From Bacillota bacterium (lineage in GTDB: Bacteria; Bacillota; UBA4882; UBA8346), in NCBI GenBank assembly GCA_023435565.1, contig JAEYRN010000030.1:97384-161383 (forward strand): a DNA stretch of 64,000 nt. The letters run 5' to 3'. Numbering within the stretch: the stretch's first letter is position 1; every line of letters begins with the position of its first letter. The position numbers were made by a program, and so were the translations under genes. Below the pieces are notes generated by a model that was not told the DNA's origin, searched no databases, and saw nothing but the letters and a program-made list of their open reading frames with translations. Below are positions 6,807 to 15,933 of the stretch, one piece after another.

Positions 6807-9260
6807 TTAAAAGCTTTCCGATACCGCCACAGCTGCAGTGGCCGCACCTTGGCTAAATTCACGGTAACAGTCGGCTGTTTCCGGTAAATTCTTATAACGC
6901 AGCCATTCATCATTAAAGTTTTCTTTACCCTTTGTCTTCAGAATTTGGTCAACCATCTTCCTGTCCTCTTTCGAACTGGCCGCACAATAGGATAAAGCGA
7001 TTGGCCCGAGGGAAAGTTCGAACAGGCGTGAACCGGCGATTGATTTATAGTAATACTGACGTTTGGGCACGGCTTCGGCGATGATCCGTTTCTCGCTTTC
7101 GTTAAGGCCGAATGATTCATAAATTGGCGCAATTTCTTTGCTGAGGGCATTGGAGTTTGGCAGGTAGATTTTAGTATGGCAAGCTTCCATGATGGTCTGG
7201 GCGATTGAGCTTTTTTGAATGTCGCCCAGGGATTGGGTTGCAAAAACAACCGAAACGTTAGCTTTACGAAGTACCTTTAACCATTCGCGGATTTTCTCGG
7301 CGAAACTGGAATTATCAAGAAACATCCAACCCTCGTCAATATTAAGGAGTGTCGGAACGCCGGTAAAACGCTGTTCAAGCTTATGAAACAGATAATTTAA
7401 GGTCGGCGCGACGGCGGCAGGGGTATTCATCAATTTAGCCATTTCAAATACTTGCCACCGTCCATAGTCTAAACGGTCCGAACTAGCGTCGAATAACCGC
7501 CCGAATGCTCCTTTGAGCGTGGCCGGTTCCAAGGCTTGTCTTAATGTTTTATCTTGTAATAAAAACGTTAAACCGGTTATGGTCCGCTGCTCTTTAGGGG
7601 AAGTCGCCAGTGAACCAAGGGCCGTCCAAACGGTTTTTTTAACAATCGGATTGATCTCAACGTTTTCGGCGCGTAAAAAGTCGTAAATCCATTCAGCGGC
7701 CCAGGAACGTTCCTTTTCATCGTCGATATTGGCCAAGGGTTGAAAAGACAGGGTATCCTCCTCTTCATCGGCCAGGTTATAAAAGTCGCCGCCGACCCCG
7801 GCGGTCAATGCTTTACTGGAAGCGTCTTTATCGAAGATATAGACCTGCGATCCTTGGTAACGGCGAAATTGGGTCGCCAGTATCGCCAAAAAAACTGATT
7901 TTCCCGCGCCGGTTGGCCCAACAATCATGGTATGCCCTACATCTCCGATATGAAGATTTAAGCGAAACGGGGTATTATCCGGAGTTTGGGTATACATCAA
8001 TACCGGAGCGTTTAAATGTTTGTTCTTTTCCGGTCCCGCCCAGATTGCGGAGAGCGGAAAAACATGCGCCAAATTCAGCGTATTAAATAACGGTCTTCTG
8101 ATATTGGCGCGGCTATGCCCCGGCAGGCTGCCAAGCCAAGCGTCAACCGCGTTTATATTTTCATTGATTACTGTGAAACCTAAATTATTGATAGTTTTTT
8201 CAACCGCATTTACTTTCTTCTCGATTGTTTTTAAGTCAGTGTCCCAAACTGTCACCGTGGCCGTAAAATAGCCGTAACTTACATAGTCTGCCCCTACCTC
8301 CTGCAGGGCTTCATCCGCGTCGGTACTTTTAGCTAAAGCATCGTTATTGACCATGGCGCTTTGCGATCCGGTAAAAATTTCTTTAATCATTTGAAACGCG
8401 CCCTGGCGGTTGGCAAACCATTGTTTACGGTACTTGCGAATTTCTTTTTGAGCGTCGGTTTTATCAAGGGGTAGAAACCGGGTTGCCCAACGGTATTCAA
8501 AGTTCAGCCAATTAAGGTTGTCCAGTAATCCTGGAATGCTTGAACCGGGAAACCCAAGAATCGAAACAGTCCTTAAATGATAATTGCCCAGCTTCGGTTC
8601 CAGTCCGCCGTTTAGCGGGGTATCCGACAAAATTGCATCCAGATATATTGGAATTTCCGATACTTTAACCGGGTGCCGTTTTGGAGAAATACAGCTATGT
8701 AGGTAAGTTAAGGTTTCCTCATCATCCAAAGGCTCGGCTTCGGACATTAGTTCCGAGAACAGGCTATATACCAGTTCCACTTCCGTTAGAAAAGTCTTTA
8801 AATGCCCCCGGTATGTTTCTTGTTCCTGTTTTTCACTGCGCTGGATTAAATACTTGTATAATAAACCCACATTATCTTTGGGCGGCAAATAAAGCAGCGT
8901 GAAAAAGTAATTGTTTTCATAGTGGTTACCTTCGGAAAAAAACAGCTTACGTTCCACATCAATCATCAAAGATATCGGGTCCGGAAATTTAGATTCGGGG
9001 TATTGTTGACTTTGGACCCGTTGCGCTTCGGCAAAGATACCCCACCCGCCTATTAGCCGTTTCAAGACGTTATTAATCCTGCTAGTAGTAACAAGTAATT
9101 CCGCTTCAGTAGCGCTTTCCAAATCGGGCCCGCGAAACCGAAAGGTTTTTTGAAAGGAACCGTCTTTATTCAGGACAACTCCCGGCGCAACCAATAAGGC
9201 CCATGGCAATAAATCGGAAAGACGGTCGGGCCTGGTGCGATATTCCGCAAGGTTAAACAT
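6807..9260 (-). CDS. trbE: TrbE/VirB4 conjugative transfer ATPase
   Basis: The 817-aa protein matches VirB4/TrbE, the large ATPase energising pilus assembly and substrate passage at the cytoplasmic face of the channel. Walker A is GPTGAGKS near residue 448 and Walker B is LLNIDEGWMFL near 640. The N-terminal 300 residues carry the CagE/TrbE/VirB4 region. ATG at 9260 (MFNLAEYRTRPDRL) follows GGGGGTGGATCA; an upstream in-frame start at 9401 would overlap most of trbD and is rejected. It is 17 nt after trbD, the normal RP4 order (trbB-C-D-E). Length is close to RP4 TrbE (about 850 aa). Confidence 0.95.
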   Translation of the reverse strand: MFNLAEYRTRPDRLSDLLPWALLVAPGVVLNKDGSFQKTFRFRGPDLESATEAELLVTTSRINNVLKRLIGGWGIFAEAQRVQSQQYPESKFPDPISLMIDVERKLFFSEGNHYENNYFFTLLYLPPKDNVGLLYKYLIQRSEKQEQETYRGHLKTFLTEVELVYSLFSELMSEAEPLDDEETLTYLHSCISPKRHPVKVSEIPIYLDAILSDTPLNGGLEPKLGNYHLRTVSILGFPGSSIPGLLDNLNWLNFEYRWATRFLPLDKTDAQKEIRKYRKQWFANRQGAFQMIKEIFTGSQSAMVNNDALAKSTDADEALQEVGADYVSYGYFTATVTVWDTDLKTIEKKVNAVEKTINNLGFTVINENINAVDAWLGSLPGHSRANIRRPLFNTLNLAHVFPLSAIWAGPEKNKHLNAPVLMYTQTPDNTPFRLNLHIGDVGHTMIVGPTGAGKSVFLAILATQFRRYQGSQVYIFDKDASSKALTAGVGGDFYNLADEEEDTLSFQPLANIDDEKERSWAAEWIYDFLRAENVEINPIVKKTVWTALGSLATSPKEQRTITGLTFLLQDKTLRQALEPATLKGAFGRLFDASSDRLDYGRWQVFEMAKLMNTPAAVAPTLNYLFHKLEQRFTGVPTLLNIDEGWMFLDNSSFAEKIREWLKVLRKANVSVVFATQSLGDIQKSSIAQTIMEACHTKIYLPNSNALSKEIAPIYESFGLNESEKRIIAEAVPKRQYYYKSIAGSRLFELSLGPIALSYCAASSKEDRKMVDQILKTKGKENFNDEWLRYKNLPETADCYREFSQGAATAAVAVSESF

Positions 9261-9277
9261 TGATCCACCCCCTTTCT

Positions 9278-9526
9278 TTAGGTTGAATAATAAGACTTTT
9301 GTTTGGTATGCCTTCTCAAGCAGTCGAAAAATTGGGGATCTTTTTTGGTTGCAACCATGGCTAATACATGAACCACAAGACAGATTGGTATTACAAACCA
9401 TGATTGGGCGCCCAACCCCAAAGCGGCCCCGACGGAACCGTTTAAAATGGCAATCGATCTAGGGACCCCGCCCAACAAAATCTGGTCGGTCAATGAGCGG
9501 TGAATCGGTATTTCATATCCCTCCAT
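9278..9526 (-). CDS. trbD: TrbD/VirB3-family membrane protein
   Basis: A short protein (82 aa from ATG at 9526; an adjacent TTG at 9529 is the alternative) beginning MEGYEIPIHRSLTDQ, the characteristic IPIHRSL segment of TrbD. One or two membrane helices follow (about 28-60), and the end is basic. TrbD/VirB3 partners the VirB4 ATPase at the inner membrane during pilus assembly. It sits between trbC and trbE as in RP4. GGGGAGG lies 11 nt before the ATG. Confidence 0.9.
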   Translation of the reverse strand: MEGYEIPIHRSLTDQILLGGVPRSIAILNGSVGAALGLGAQSWFVIPICLVVHVLAMVATKKDPQFFDCLRRHTKQKSYYST

Positions 9527-9557
9527 CAAGCTAAAAACCTCCCCTTAAACTTCATGT

Positions 9558-9881
9558 TTAAAATCCAACTCCGCCGCTGAATCCCAAAAACGGTAAAACG
9601 AATGTTGCGGCGGAAAAGGCGGTGGAAAGAGCGATACAAATTCCGAAGAACGTTTTCAGCATTTCCCCATGTTCGCTCTTGGCAAAACCAAAGCAAGCAC
9701 CAATAATCATGATGATTCCAATGCACTTTGCAACCGGTCCCGTTATTGAATCCGTAATTCTTTGAATCGGACTTTCCCAAGGCATTCCGCTTCCGGAAGC
9801 GAAAACAATTGTTGTAAATGCCAATACTAAAGTTCCAACCAGTACCATTGAACAAAAAACTTTCAATAATCTCAGTTTCAT
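9558..9881 (-). CDS. trbC: TrbC/VirB2-type pilin precursor
   Basis: The 107-aa prepilin has a signal sequence (about 1-30, ending VFASG). Two long hydrophobic stretches follow (about 50-67 and 75-100), separated by a short charged loop (KSEHGE), the VirB2/TrbC pilin layout. The mature P-type pilin is trimmed and cyclised by TraF, encoded downstream. The chosen ATG at 9881 follows GAGAGGAG by 9 nt. A TTG-started extension at 9899 overlaps the ribosome site and the trbB stop, so it is unlikely. Confidence 0.9.
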   Translation of the reverse strand: MKLRLLKVFCSMVLVGTLVLAFTTIVFASGSGMPWESPIQRITDSITGPVAKCIGIIMIIGACFGFAKSEHGEMLKTFFGICIALSTAFSAATFVLPFLGFSGGVGF

Positions 9882-9895
9882 TTGATTTTCTCCTC

Positions 9896-10855
9896 TCAAA
9901 TTGGCTTTAAAAGATAATCGTTATTATTTAATCCAGTTACTTCAACTACTTCCTTAATCAGTCTGCTATTGCGATGCCGCACGATAAATACTATAATGTT
10001 GACGGCTTCCGCAATCAGCCCTTTTTGGGGATTGGGAATCGCTTCTTGAATTAATTGTTCCAGCCGAATCAAGCCTCCCCACGCGGAATTGGCGTGAATG
10101 GTGCAACAGCCTCCCGGATGGCCGGTGTTCCACGCCTTTAATAACGTCAAGGCTTCCGGCCCTCTTACCTCTCCAACCACAATTCGGTCCGGACGCAGGC
10201 GCATAGTGGCAAACAAAAGATTATTCATGGAAACATGTTCCCGCGATCTTAAAAAAACCGTATCCGGGGCGGTGCATTGCAACTCTTGAGTGTCCTCGAT
10301 GATCACAATCCGATCATTGGTTTTAGCGACTTCATTTAGAATTGCATTGACCAGGGTGGTTTTACCGGAACCGGTACCGCCGACCACTAAGATATTTTTC
10401 TTGTCATGGACCGCTTTGATAATAATCTCTTTTTGGCATTCAGTCATGATGCCGTCTTTAACGTACCGGTCAAGGGTATAAACCATCAGCGCCTTTTTCC
10501 GAATCGTTATGGTCGGAGAGGATACTACGGGTGGTAAAACTCCTTGAAACCGGTTGCCGCTGCCGGGAAATTCCGCCGCCAAAAGAGGATTATCAGCGTT
10601 ACAAGTTGTCCCGGTGGAACTGGCAACGAGATAAATAATCCGCTCAGCATCAGCCGGGCTGATTTTAAATCCGGTATTCGAACGTCCTTCGCCAAGCTTA
10701 TCGATCCATAAGCATCCGTCCGGATTTAACATTACTTCCACAACTGAAATGTCTTCCAAATACCAGGAGATTTGGGGACCTAGAGCCGTCGCCAACATCC
10801 GGGTCAGCCGGTCTTGGCTATGGTCTTGATCTCTTAGCGCATTGACATTACCCAT
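9896..10855 (-). CDS. trbB: TrbB/VirB11-family ATPase
   Basis: The 319-aa protein carries a PilT/VirB11 ATPase domain: Walker A GGTGSGKTT near residue 162, an acidic Walker B region (VVIIEDTQELQ), and the His box with GHPGGCCTIHAN. TrbB forms a hexamer on the cytoplasmic side and switches the channel between pilus assembly and DNA transfer. Length matches RP4 TrbB (320 aa). Its ATG overlaps the end of the preceding TraD-like gene by 8 bp, suggesting translational coupling. The protein begins MGNVNALRDQ and the N-terminal domain is complete. Confidence 0.95.
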   Translation of the reverse strand: MGNVNALRDQDHSQDRLTRMLATALGPQISWYLEDISVVEVMLNPDGCLWIDKLGEGRSNTGFKISPADAERIIYLVASSTGTTCNADNPLLAAEFPGSGNRFQGVLPPVVSSPTITIRKKALMVYTLDRYVKDGIMTECQKEIIIKAVHDKKNILVVGGTGSGKTTLVNAILNEVAKTNDRIVIIEDTQELQCTAPDTVFLRSREHVSMNNLLFATMRLRPDRIVVGEVRGPEALTLLKAWNTGHPGGCCTIHANSAWGGLIRLEQLIQEAIPNPQKGLIAEAVNIIVFIVRHRNSRLIKEVVEVTGLNNNDYLLKPI

Positions 10856-11189
10856 CCGCTTTGGTCACTTTCCTTTCGTTGCCCTTTCGTGCATCTTCCC
10901 GTTGTTTCAAGGTTAAATCGCCAACTTGTTTCCAGGCATATGCCAGATCCGGATGTTTTTTAATCCTTGCTGCAATCTCCATCAAAGCCCCTAACATAGC
11001 CCCTTTATCAAAATTGCCCAATCCGGCGATTTCTGCAAGGCCGCCTATTTGAATCAATTTCTGGGTGCGCTTTTTCCGGTTGGCCTGTGAAAGTCTTGAT
11101 CTTTCCTCATTAATCCTTCTTTCAAGCTTTGCTTTTTTGTCGATTAATTGTTCCAGCTTTTCTTCGGGGTTTGTAACTGAATCAGCCAT
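10848..11189 (-). CDS. TraD-family small mobilisation accessory protein
   Basis: A 113-aa charged protein with an N-terminal coiled coil (about 7-45, rich in E/K/R). It is followed by RKKRTQKLIQIGGLAEIAGL and a DKGAMLGALMEIA segment. That pattern resembles the conjugal TraD family of Agrobacterium/RP4-type systems (Pfam TraD, unrelated to the F-plasmid coupling protein of the same name), thought to aid relaxosome function. Position directly after the coupling ATPase traG supports this. The start has AAGGAGGTGA upstream, although with long spacing. Function in this element is inference. Confidence 0.7.
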   Translation of the reverse strand: MADSVTNPEEKLEQLIDKKAKLERRINEERSRLSQANRKKRTQKLIQIGGLAEIAGLGNFDKGAMLGALMEIAARIKKHPDLAYAWKQVGDLTLKQREDARKGNERKVTKADG

Positions 11190-11209
11190 AGGTATTACTT
11201 CTCACCTCC

Positions 11210-13156
11210 TTAAATAAAATCAAGTTCCGCTTCGGCAAACTTAATTTCATCCAAATCATAACTGGGAATTAGATCATCATGGTAACTATCCGAAACTACC
11301 GGCTCGTTCGGGTTTTCCTCAATTGTAAATAGGGAATTGGTTTTAAACCGGGAGATTGTTTCATATCGGTTGATGGAATCCATTGTTGTTTTGGTAATGA
11401 CGTCACTTTTTACCGGTGAATCCATCAGCCTTTGCACAAAATTCTTATCTTTGTAATAAGCGAGCTTTCGAGCTAAGACCGGCGCATTTCCACCCACAAA
11501 CACTATTTCTTCATCTGCGGGAAGTTGGGATATCTCACCCGGAGTCAGTAATTGACGGGCGACTTGATGGGCAGTGGTACTTATTTTGGTGTTCCCATGC
11601 AACCAGGCGTAAAACCGGCTGCCGTGATAAGTCTGGGTTGTATAAGTTTCCGTTTTGGTACCCAATAGCTTGCTGATAAACTCCGGAGTTTTTTCGTCGT
11701 TCGGCGTATAGGCGATCCGGATGTGACAATTATCAACAATGCTGTTATTTTGGGTATAAGTTTTATACAACTGATTTAAGCTTTGGATAATCAGAAACGC
11801 CCTCAAACCATAACTGGCGATATAGGCGAGGGCCGCCTCAAAGGCATCTAACCGCCCTAATGCGGGAAACTCATCCAACAGCAATAACAACCGGTGTTTA
11901 TAGTTCACGATGGGTTTTCCGTGTTTAAACTTCATGGTTTCGGTTAACCGTCGCGAAACTTGGTTTAAAATCATCCGGATTAACGGCCTGGTCCGGTTAA
12001 TATCGCTGGGTGGCACCACCAAATAAAGGGATATGGGATCTTCGTAATTCATCAAATCGGAAATTGAGAATTCGCTGATTTCCGTATTTAAAGCTACAAT
12101 TGGGTCCCGGTACAAACCCATAATCGCCGTGGCTGTCGAAAGCACTCCTGATCTTTCGTTGGCGCTTTTATTCATTACCGCCCGGGCCGCTTCCGCCACG
12201 ATGGGATGGATTTCGCTGTCAACTTTATAGATCTCCCGAAAAAGTCCGGTGGTGTCATGAATGGTGGACATCATTTCAACTAAGCTTTCATCAAAGGTCT
12301 TTTCCGGATTTGATAAGAAAGAAGCGATATCTTTCAACCTTGCGTTGGCCAAAGTGTATTTCAAGTGCAGTACGACTCCGACAATCAAGTCGTATCCGGT
12401 TTTATCCCAGTGGTCCAACTGGCCGGTCCCCTGCGGATCGACGATCATATCCGCTAGATTCTGAGCGTCCCTAACTTCATTCATTGTTCTAATCCGGATT
12501 TCCGATAAGGGATTATACCGGACCGAACTCCCATCCGTACAGGTAGGATCAAATTTTAATACCTTGTTCTTCATGTACCTTTGTCTGAAACCTGAAGTGA
12601 TGCCGAAGTTCTCGCCCTTGATATCCGTAACCAGCACCGAGTGGGGCCAAGTTAACAAGGTTGGTATAATCAGGCCAACCCCTTTCCCCGAACGGGTGGG
12701 GGCCATAACCATAATATGTTCCGGGCCATCATGTCTTAGATATCGTCCGTCTTTCTTATTTAAACCCAATACCACGCCGTTATTGTTCAAAAGGCCGATT
12801 TTTTTAACATCTTTCTCATTTGCCCAATGGGCGGATCCAAAAGTGGTTGGTTCTTTTTTATCTTTAGCCGCCAGAACCTCGGCGATGATCATCACTCCAA
12901 CATTGCATACCACTGCCAAAAATAAGGCGGTTGCAGCCAAGTCGAACTGTTTAGGAGCATAAGTACCGTATTTGATCCACCAATAAAGAAATTTAGGGGG
13001 ATAGATGGGTTTTTCATGTAATATAAACCACTCAGACCCCAGCGCTTTTTGATAACTAAGCAACTTGGCAACCCATTGAGTCGATACCCACACCCCGATC
13101 AAGGTAATGATTAACATAGCCATTACTGAAAGCAGGCGGATTTTTGATGAAGTCAT
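11210..13156 (-). CDS. traG: TraG/VirD4-family coupling ATPase (T4CP)
   Basis: The 648-aa protein links the relaxosome to the secretion channel and pumps DNA using ATP. Two N-terminal membrane helices (about 10-30 and 72-92) precede the nucleotide domain, with Walker A APTRSGKG near residue 152 and Walker B LLLLLDEFPALG near 424. The FGSAHWA segment at about 107 is typical of TraG. The ATG overlaps the trbI stop by 4 nt, indicating coupled translation. In RP4 traG lies in the Tra region; here it is embedded in the trb operon between trbI and trbB. Confidence 0.95.
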   Translation of the reverse strand: MTSSKIRLLSVMAMLIITLIGVWVSTQWVAKLLSYQKALGSEWFILHEKPIYPPKFLYWWIKYGTYAPKQFDLAATALFLAVVCNVGVMIIAEVLAAKDKKEPTTFGSAHWANEKDVKKIGLLNNNGVVLGLNKKDGRYLRHDGPEHIMVMAPTRSGKGVGLIIPTLLTWPHSVLVTDIKGENFGITSGFRQRYMKNKVLKFDPTCTDGSSVRYNPLSEIRIRTMNEVRDAQNLADMIVDPQGTGQLDHWDKTGYDLIVGVVLHLKYTLANARLKDIASFLSNPEKTFDESLVEMMSTIHDTTGLFREIYKVDSEIHPIVAEAARAVMNKSANERSGVLSTATAIMGLYRDPIVALNTEISEFSISDLMNYEDPISLYLVVPPSDINRTRPLIRMILNQVSRRLTETMKFKHGKPIVNYKHRLLLLLDEFPALGRLDAFEAALAYIASYGLRAFLIIQSLNQLYKTYTQNNSIVDNCHIRIAYTPNDEKTPEFISKLLGTKTETYTTQTYHGSRFYAWLHGNTKISTTAHQVARQLLTPGEISQLPADEEIVFVGGNAPVLARKLAYYKDKNFVQRLMDSPVKSDVITKTTMDSINRYETISRFKTNSLFTIEENPNEPVVSDSYHDDLIPSYDLDEIKFAEAELDFI

Positions 13157-14379
13157 TTCTTTTGATAACTTTCCAGGATTAAATCCCTATCGACAAAAAT
13201 GTTGAACTTAATCCCCGGTCTGATTTCAATTGTGGGCTGGATGTTCAAGTTTTTTTCAAAAACCTTGATCCCGGCTTCCGCCAAGCTGGAGGCCGCTCCT
13301 GAAGCTGCTAATTGCTCGTAAGTTTGATTAGCGGTTTGATCTCCGGAACTCAGCATTTTTGAACCTGCTCCCATAAGGCTGGTTAATAATCCTCCAACGA
13401 TAATTTTGTCGAAATGATTGTTGACTTTGTCTTTTAAACCCGCGTATCCACCGGTATCCGCCCCAGTCATCCCTTCCAGCGCCAATGATTTGCCGTTAGG
13501 CAGTATTAAACGGGACCAGGCTACCAAAAGCCGGTTTTGCGCGTAAGCGATCTTCGAGTCATAGACACCGATTATTTTAGTGCCTTGCGGAATAAGCAAG
13601 AATCGTCCCGAAGCCGTATCATAAATATTCTCCCGTACCTGGGCCGTGATATATCCGGGAAGATCACTATTGATTCCGGTAATCAAAGTAACCGGAATAA
13701 CCGAACCGGCTTTAACTTCAAACTTTGATAAGGGTGGTCGTAACCCCATCGCATTCGTATAAAAGGTAGTGGTTGAATTGGAATATAAAAATGCCTGTTT
13801 CTCATCCTGCCCGTTTTGGTCTTGAACCAGATTGGGCATCCCAACTGGCGTATAGTTATTAGGTATGGAATTAGAGCCATTTGAGTTGGAAACTTGTTTG
13901 GTTTGGTTTTGTGATTGCTGATCAAGGCTTATAAAACGGATATGGCTTTTACGGGCTTCTATTTTTGTTTGTTCTTCGGGTGATAACTGATTATTGGAAG
14001 TAACATTTGTTGGCGGTACATATTGATCTTCCGAAGGGAGCACCGGTATCGGAATATCGGATTTTGAAGTTAAATCTTGACCTGAATAAGAACTGGGCAC
14101 ATTAATCATTTCATCCGGGAGAATATTATTGGAACCTACTTTTTCCGTCTTCAATTTATTGCCGGCTGTATCCAAGGTATCACTTCTTCTGGGTGGCTGC
14201 AAAACTGCTAAGATAGTGAAAAAAACAACTGCACCCAGGATTAAACAGATGAAAGTAACGGTTTTTTTATTAAATGCCGTCACTATCGGCGGTTTGGGAT
14301 GTAATAGGTTGTTTTGTGGTATAACTGGTATTGGTTCTTCGGAGTTTGGCAGTTTGGAAAAGTCGATATTTCTGGACAT
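13153..14379 (-). CDS. trbI: TrbI/VirB10-family core-complex protein
   Basis: This 408-aa protein has a short cytoplasmic start, a single membrane helix (about 43-62), a Pro/Ser/Gln/Asn-rich linker (about 65-195) and a C-terminal beta-domain. The domain includes SVIPVTLITGINSDLPG and VNNHFDKIIVGGLLTSLMGAG, both VirB10/TrbI signatures. VirB10 spans both membranes and forms the outer-membrane core with VirB9, so its presence implies an outer membrane in the hosts this element uses. ATG at 14379 is preceded by TTGGAGGT; the in-frame TTG at 14394 is that same site and is rejected as a start. Confidence 0.93.
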   Translation of the reverse strand: MSRNIDFSKLPNSEEPIPVIPQNNLLHPKPPIVTAFNKKTVTFICLILGAVVFFTILAVLQPPRRSDTLDTAGNKLKTEKVGSNNILPDEMINVPSSYSGQDLTSKSDIPIPVLPSEDQYVPPTNVTSNNQLSPEEQTKIEARKSHIRFISLDQQSQNQTKQVSNSNGSNSIPNNYTPVGMPNLVQDQNGQDEKQAFLYSNSTTTFYTNAMGLRPPLSKFEVKAGSVIPVTLITGINSDLPGYITAQVRENIYDTASGRFLLIPQGTKIIGVYDSKIAYAQNRLLVAWSRLILPNGKSLALEGMTGADTGGYAGLKDKVNNHFDKIIVGGLLTSLMGAGSKMLSSGDQTANQTYEQLAASGAASSLAEAGIKVFEKNLNIQPTIEIRPGIKFNIFVDRDLILESYQKK

Positions 14380-14394
14380 GTTTAATACCTCCAA

Positions 14395-15192
14395 CTATTT
14401 TTTCCGGATAATTCTGATAACTTCCTTACCGTTTCGCATTTCCGCCTCATCGATTAGCCGATCAACGATAAAATAAGAGTTTTTCACTCGATAATTGACT
14501 ATTGCCAGTTTTCCTTCGTCTTTGACAAATAGGACCGGGGCTTCTTTTGAGTCCATTTCCAAGGGCATCTTGATATAGGTCTTTTTTCCGTCATCAAACA
14601 CCAATTGCGGGGTCCAGCTGAAGGATGGTTTCGAATTCAACATTTTTCCGTACAGGTAATAATCAAAATTAACTTCCGACAGTGAAACACCCAGCAAAAT
14701 ATGATTGTTTTCTTCTTGTTGTTGCTGTTGTTGGGCCAGTAAAAGAGCTGCGCTTTCTTCCTGGGGATAATTCCAGCAGATAATCGGAGTGAAATTTTGT
14801 GGCGATACAAAGGCTTCAATATGATAAACATGGAGATTAGTGCCGATCATGAAGTTGGTTGATAACGTCCTATCGTCAATTATTGGTTTTACATTCACAT
14901 GCCACTGTTCGCTACGGCCGCTTCCCAAAAGAATGGGATCAATAATCCATCTAACCGTATCAGCGCCGCCGATATACATAAATTTTTCGCCTGGTTGCAA
15001 CTCAATAGTTACGAACCGGTCCGGCTTACAGTAAATCGTATAAATCATATGTTGCATATAAGGATATACTCGGGCCGCATTTAGAACTGCGGCATCGGAT
15101 GGATTTAATCTTGCATCATCCGCTCCCTTAACCAGGGTGCAAAAGCTTATGGCGATAATTAAAACCACTGTTGTAATCAATAATTTTTTCAT
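14395..15192 (-). CDS. trbG: TrbG/VirB9-family core-complex protein
   Basis: The 265-aa product has a signal peptide (1 to about 23, then GADDARL) and a beta-rich periplasmic protein. It contains GEKFMYIGGADTVRWIIDP, a typical VirB9/TrbG N-domain feature, and the C-terminal NFDYYLYG-KPSFSWTP-VFDDGKKTYIKMP region that contacts the outer membrane. GGGAGG lies just upstream of ATG at 15192. It is followed by trbI after 15 nt, so no separate trbH (VirB7-type lipoprotein) is encoded where RP4 has one. A Gln-rich run (QQQQQQEE) near residue 154 may be a flexible linker. Confidence 0.93.
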   Translation of the reverse strand: MKKLLITTVVLIIAISFCTLVKGADDARLNPSDAAVLNAARVYPYMQHMIYTIYCKPDRFVTIELQPGEKFMYIGGADTVRWIIDPILLGSGRSEQWHVNVKPIIDDRTLSTNFMIGTNLHVYHIEAFVSPQNFTPIICWNYPQEESAALLLAQQQQQQEENNHILLGVSLSEVNFDYYLYGKMLNSKPSFSWTPQLVFDDGKKTYIKMPLEMDSKEAPVLFVKDEGKLAIVNYRVKNSYFIVDRLIDEAEMRNGKEVIRIIRKK

Positions 15193-15234
15193 AGCTAATT
15201 CCTCCCTTTGATTTATTAAAAGTCACCCTTACTT

Positions 15235-15933
15235 TTATTGCGCTTCCTTACCCCATGAAAAATCTTTAATATAAAGCCCCAATGGATTGTCTAGAATCTC
15301 CTTTTCCGTTTTTGGCACGGAAAAATCAACTGTAAATATACCGGTCATCTGATATCGTTCTTTTAAAGAACCACCGACTGTGCAGATATCTTCCCGCCAG
15401 CGAACTTGGTAGGAATTTTTCGATAGTGGAACAATGACGTTTATTTCGACTTGTTTCGTTAAAGAGCCTAAATCCGCGAAGGGGTTATTGTCTTTCACAA
15501 GCTGGTTCATTTTGAAGGTTCCTGATTGGTTCAAATATTTATAAGCGGTCAGCCAATTTTGCTTTGCCACCACTGGGTCCAGGGATAAGGATCTGGTTTT
15601 TTGAACAAATTGACTCAAGAAATATTTAATTTCCTTTTCTTCCGGGGTGTAATTCATCTCGGTGGCCGGTCCAACCGCTATCGCCGCACCATCCTGGCCC
15701 AGTTTCACCACATAAGGAATGATTCTGCTTTTTCCGCTGATGCTGTTGATGATATAAGCCAAAAAAAGACAAAACGCCAATAAACCGAGCGCGCATAACC
15801 GCCAATTTTTAGCCTGGACGCGGGAATTGCCGATCCGGTCATCCCATTCCTTTTGGGCTTTTTCATAAGAAACAACCGGGTAACCTTCGGGTTTATAACT
15901 TTTAGTTGCTTGGTTTAATTCACTAGTACTCAT
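15235..15933 (-). CDS. trbF: TrbF/VirB8-family inner-membrane assembly protein
   Basis: The 232-aa protein has a cytoplasmic N-terminus (WDDRIGNSRVQAKNWRL), one membrane helix (about 48-66) and an NTF2-like periplasmic domain. Its features include ELKYFLSQF-like text (EIKYFLSQFVQKTRSLSLDP) and YQVRWREDI, both standard for TrbF/VirB8. It nucleates the channel at the inner membrane. Its ATG overlaps the stop of the upstream HTH gene by 4 nt. AAGGAGATGAAGCA precedes the start. Confidence 0.92.
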   Translation of the reverse strand: MSTSELNQATKSYKPEGYPVVSYEKAQKEWDDRIGNSRVQAKNWRLCALGLLAFCLFLAYIINSISGKSRIIPYVVKLGQDGAAIAVGPATEMNYTPEEKEIKYFLSQFVQKTRSLSLDPVVAKQNWLTAYKYLNQSGTFKMNQLVKDNNPFADLGSLTKQVEINVIVPLSKNSYQVRWREDICTVGGSLKERYQMTGIFTVDFSVPKTEKEILDNPLGLYIKDFSWGKEAQ

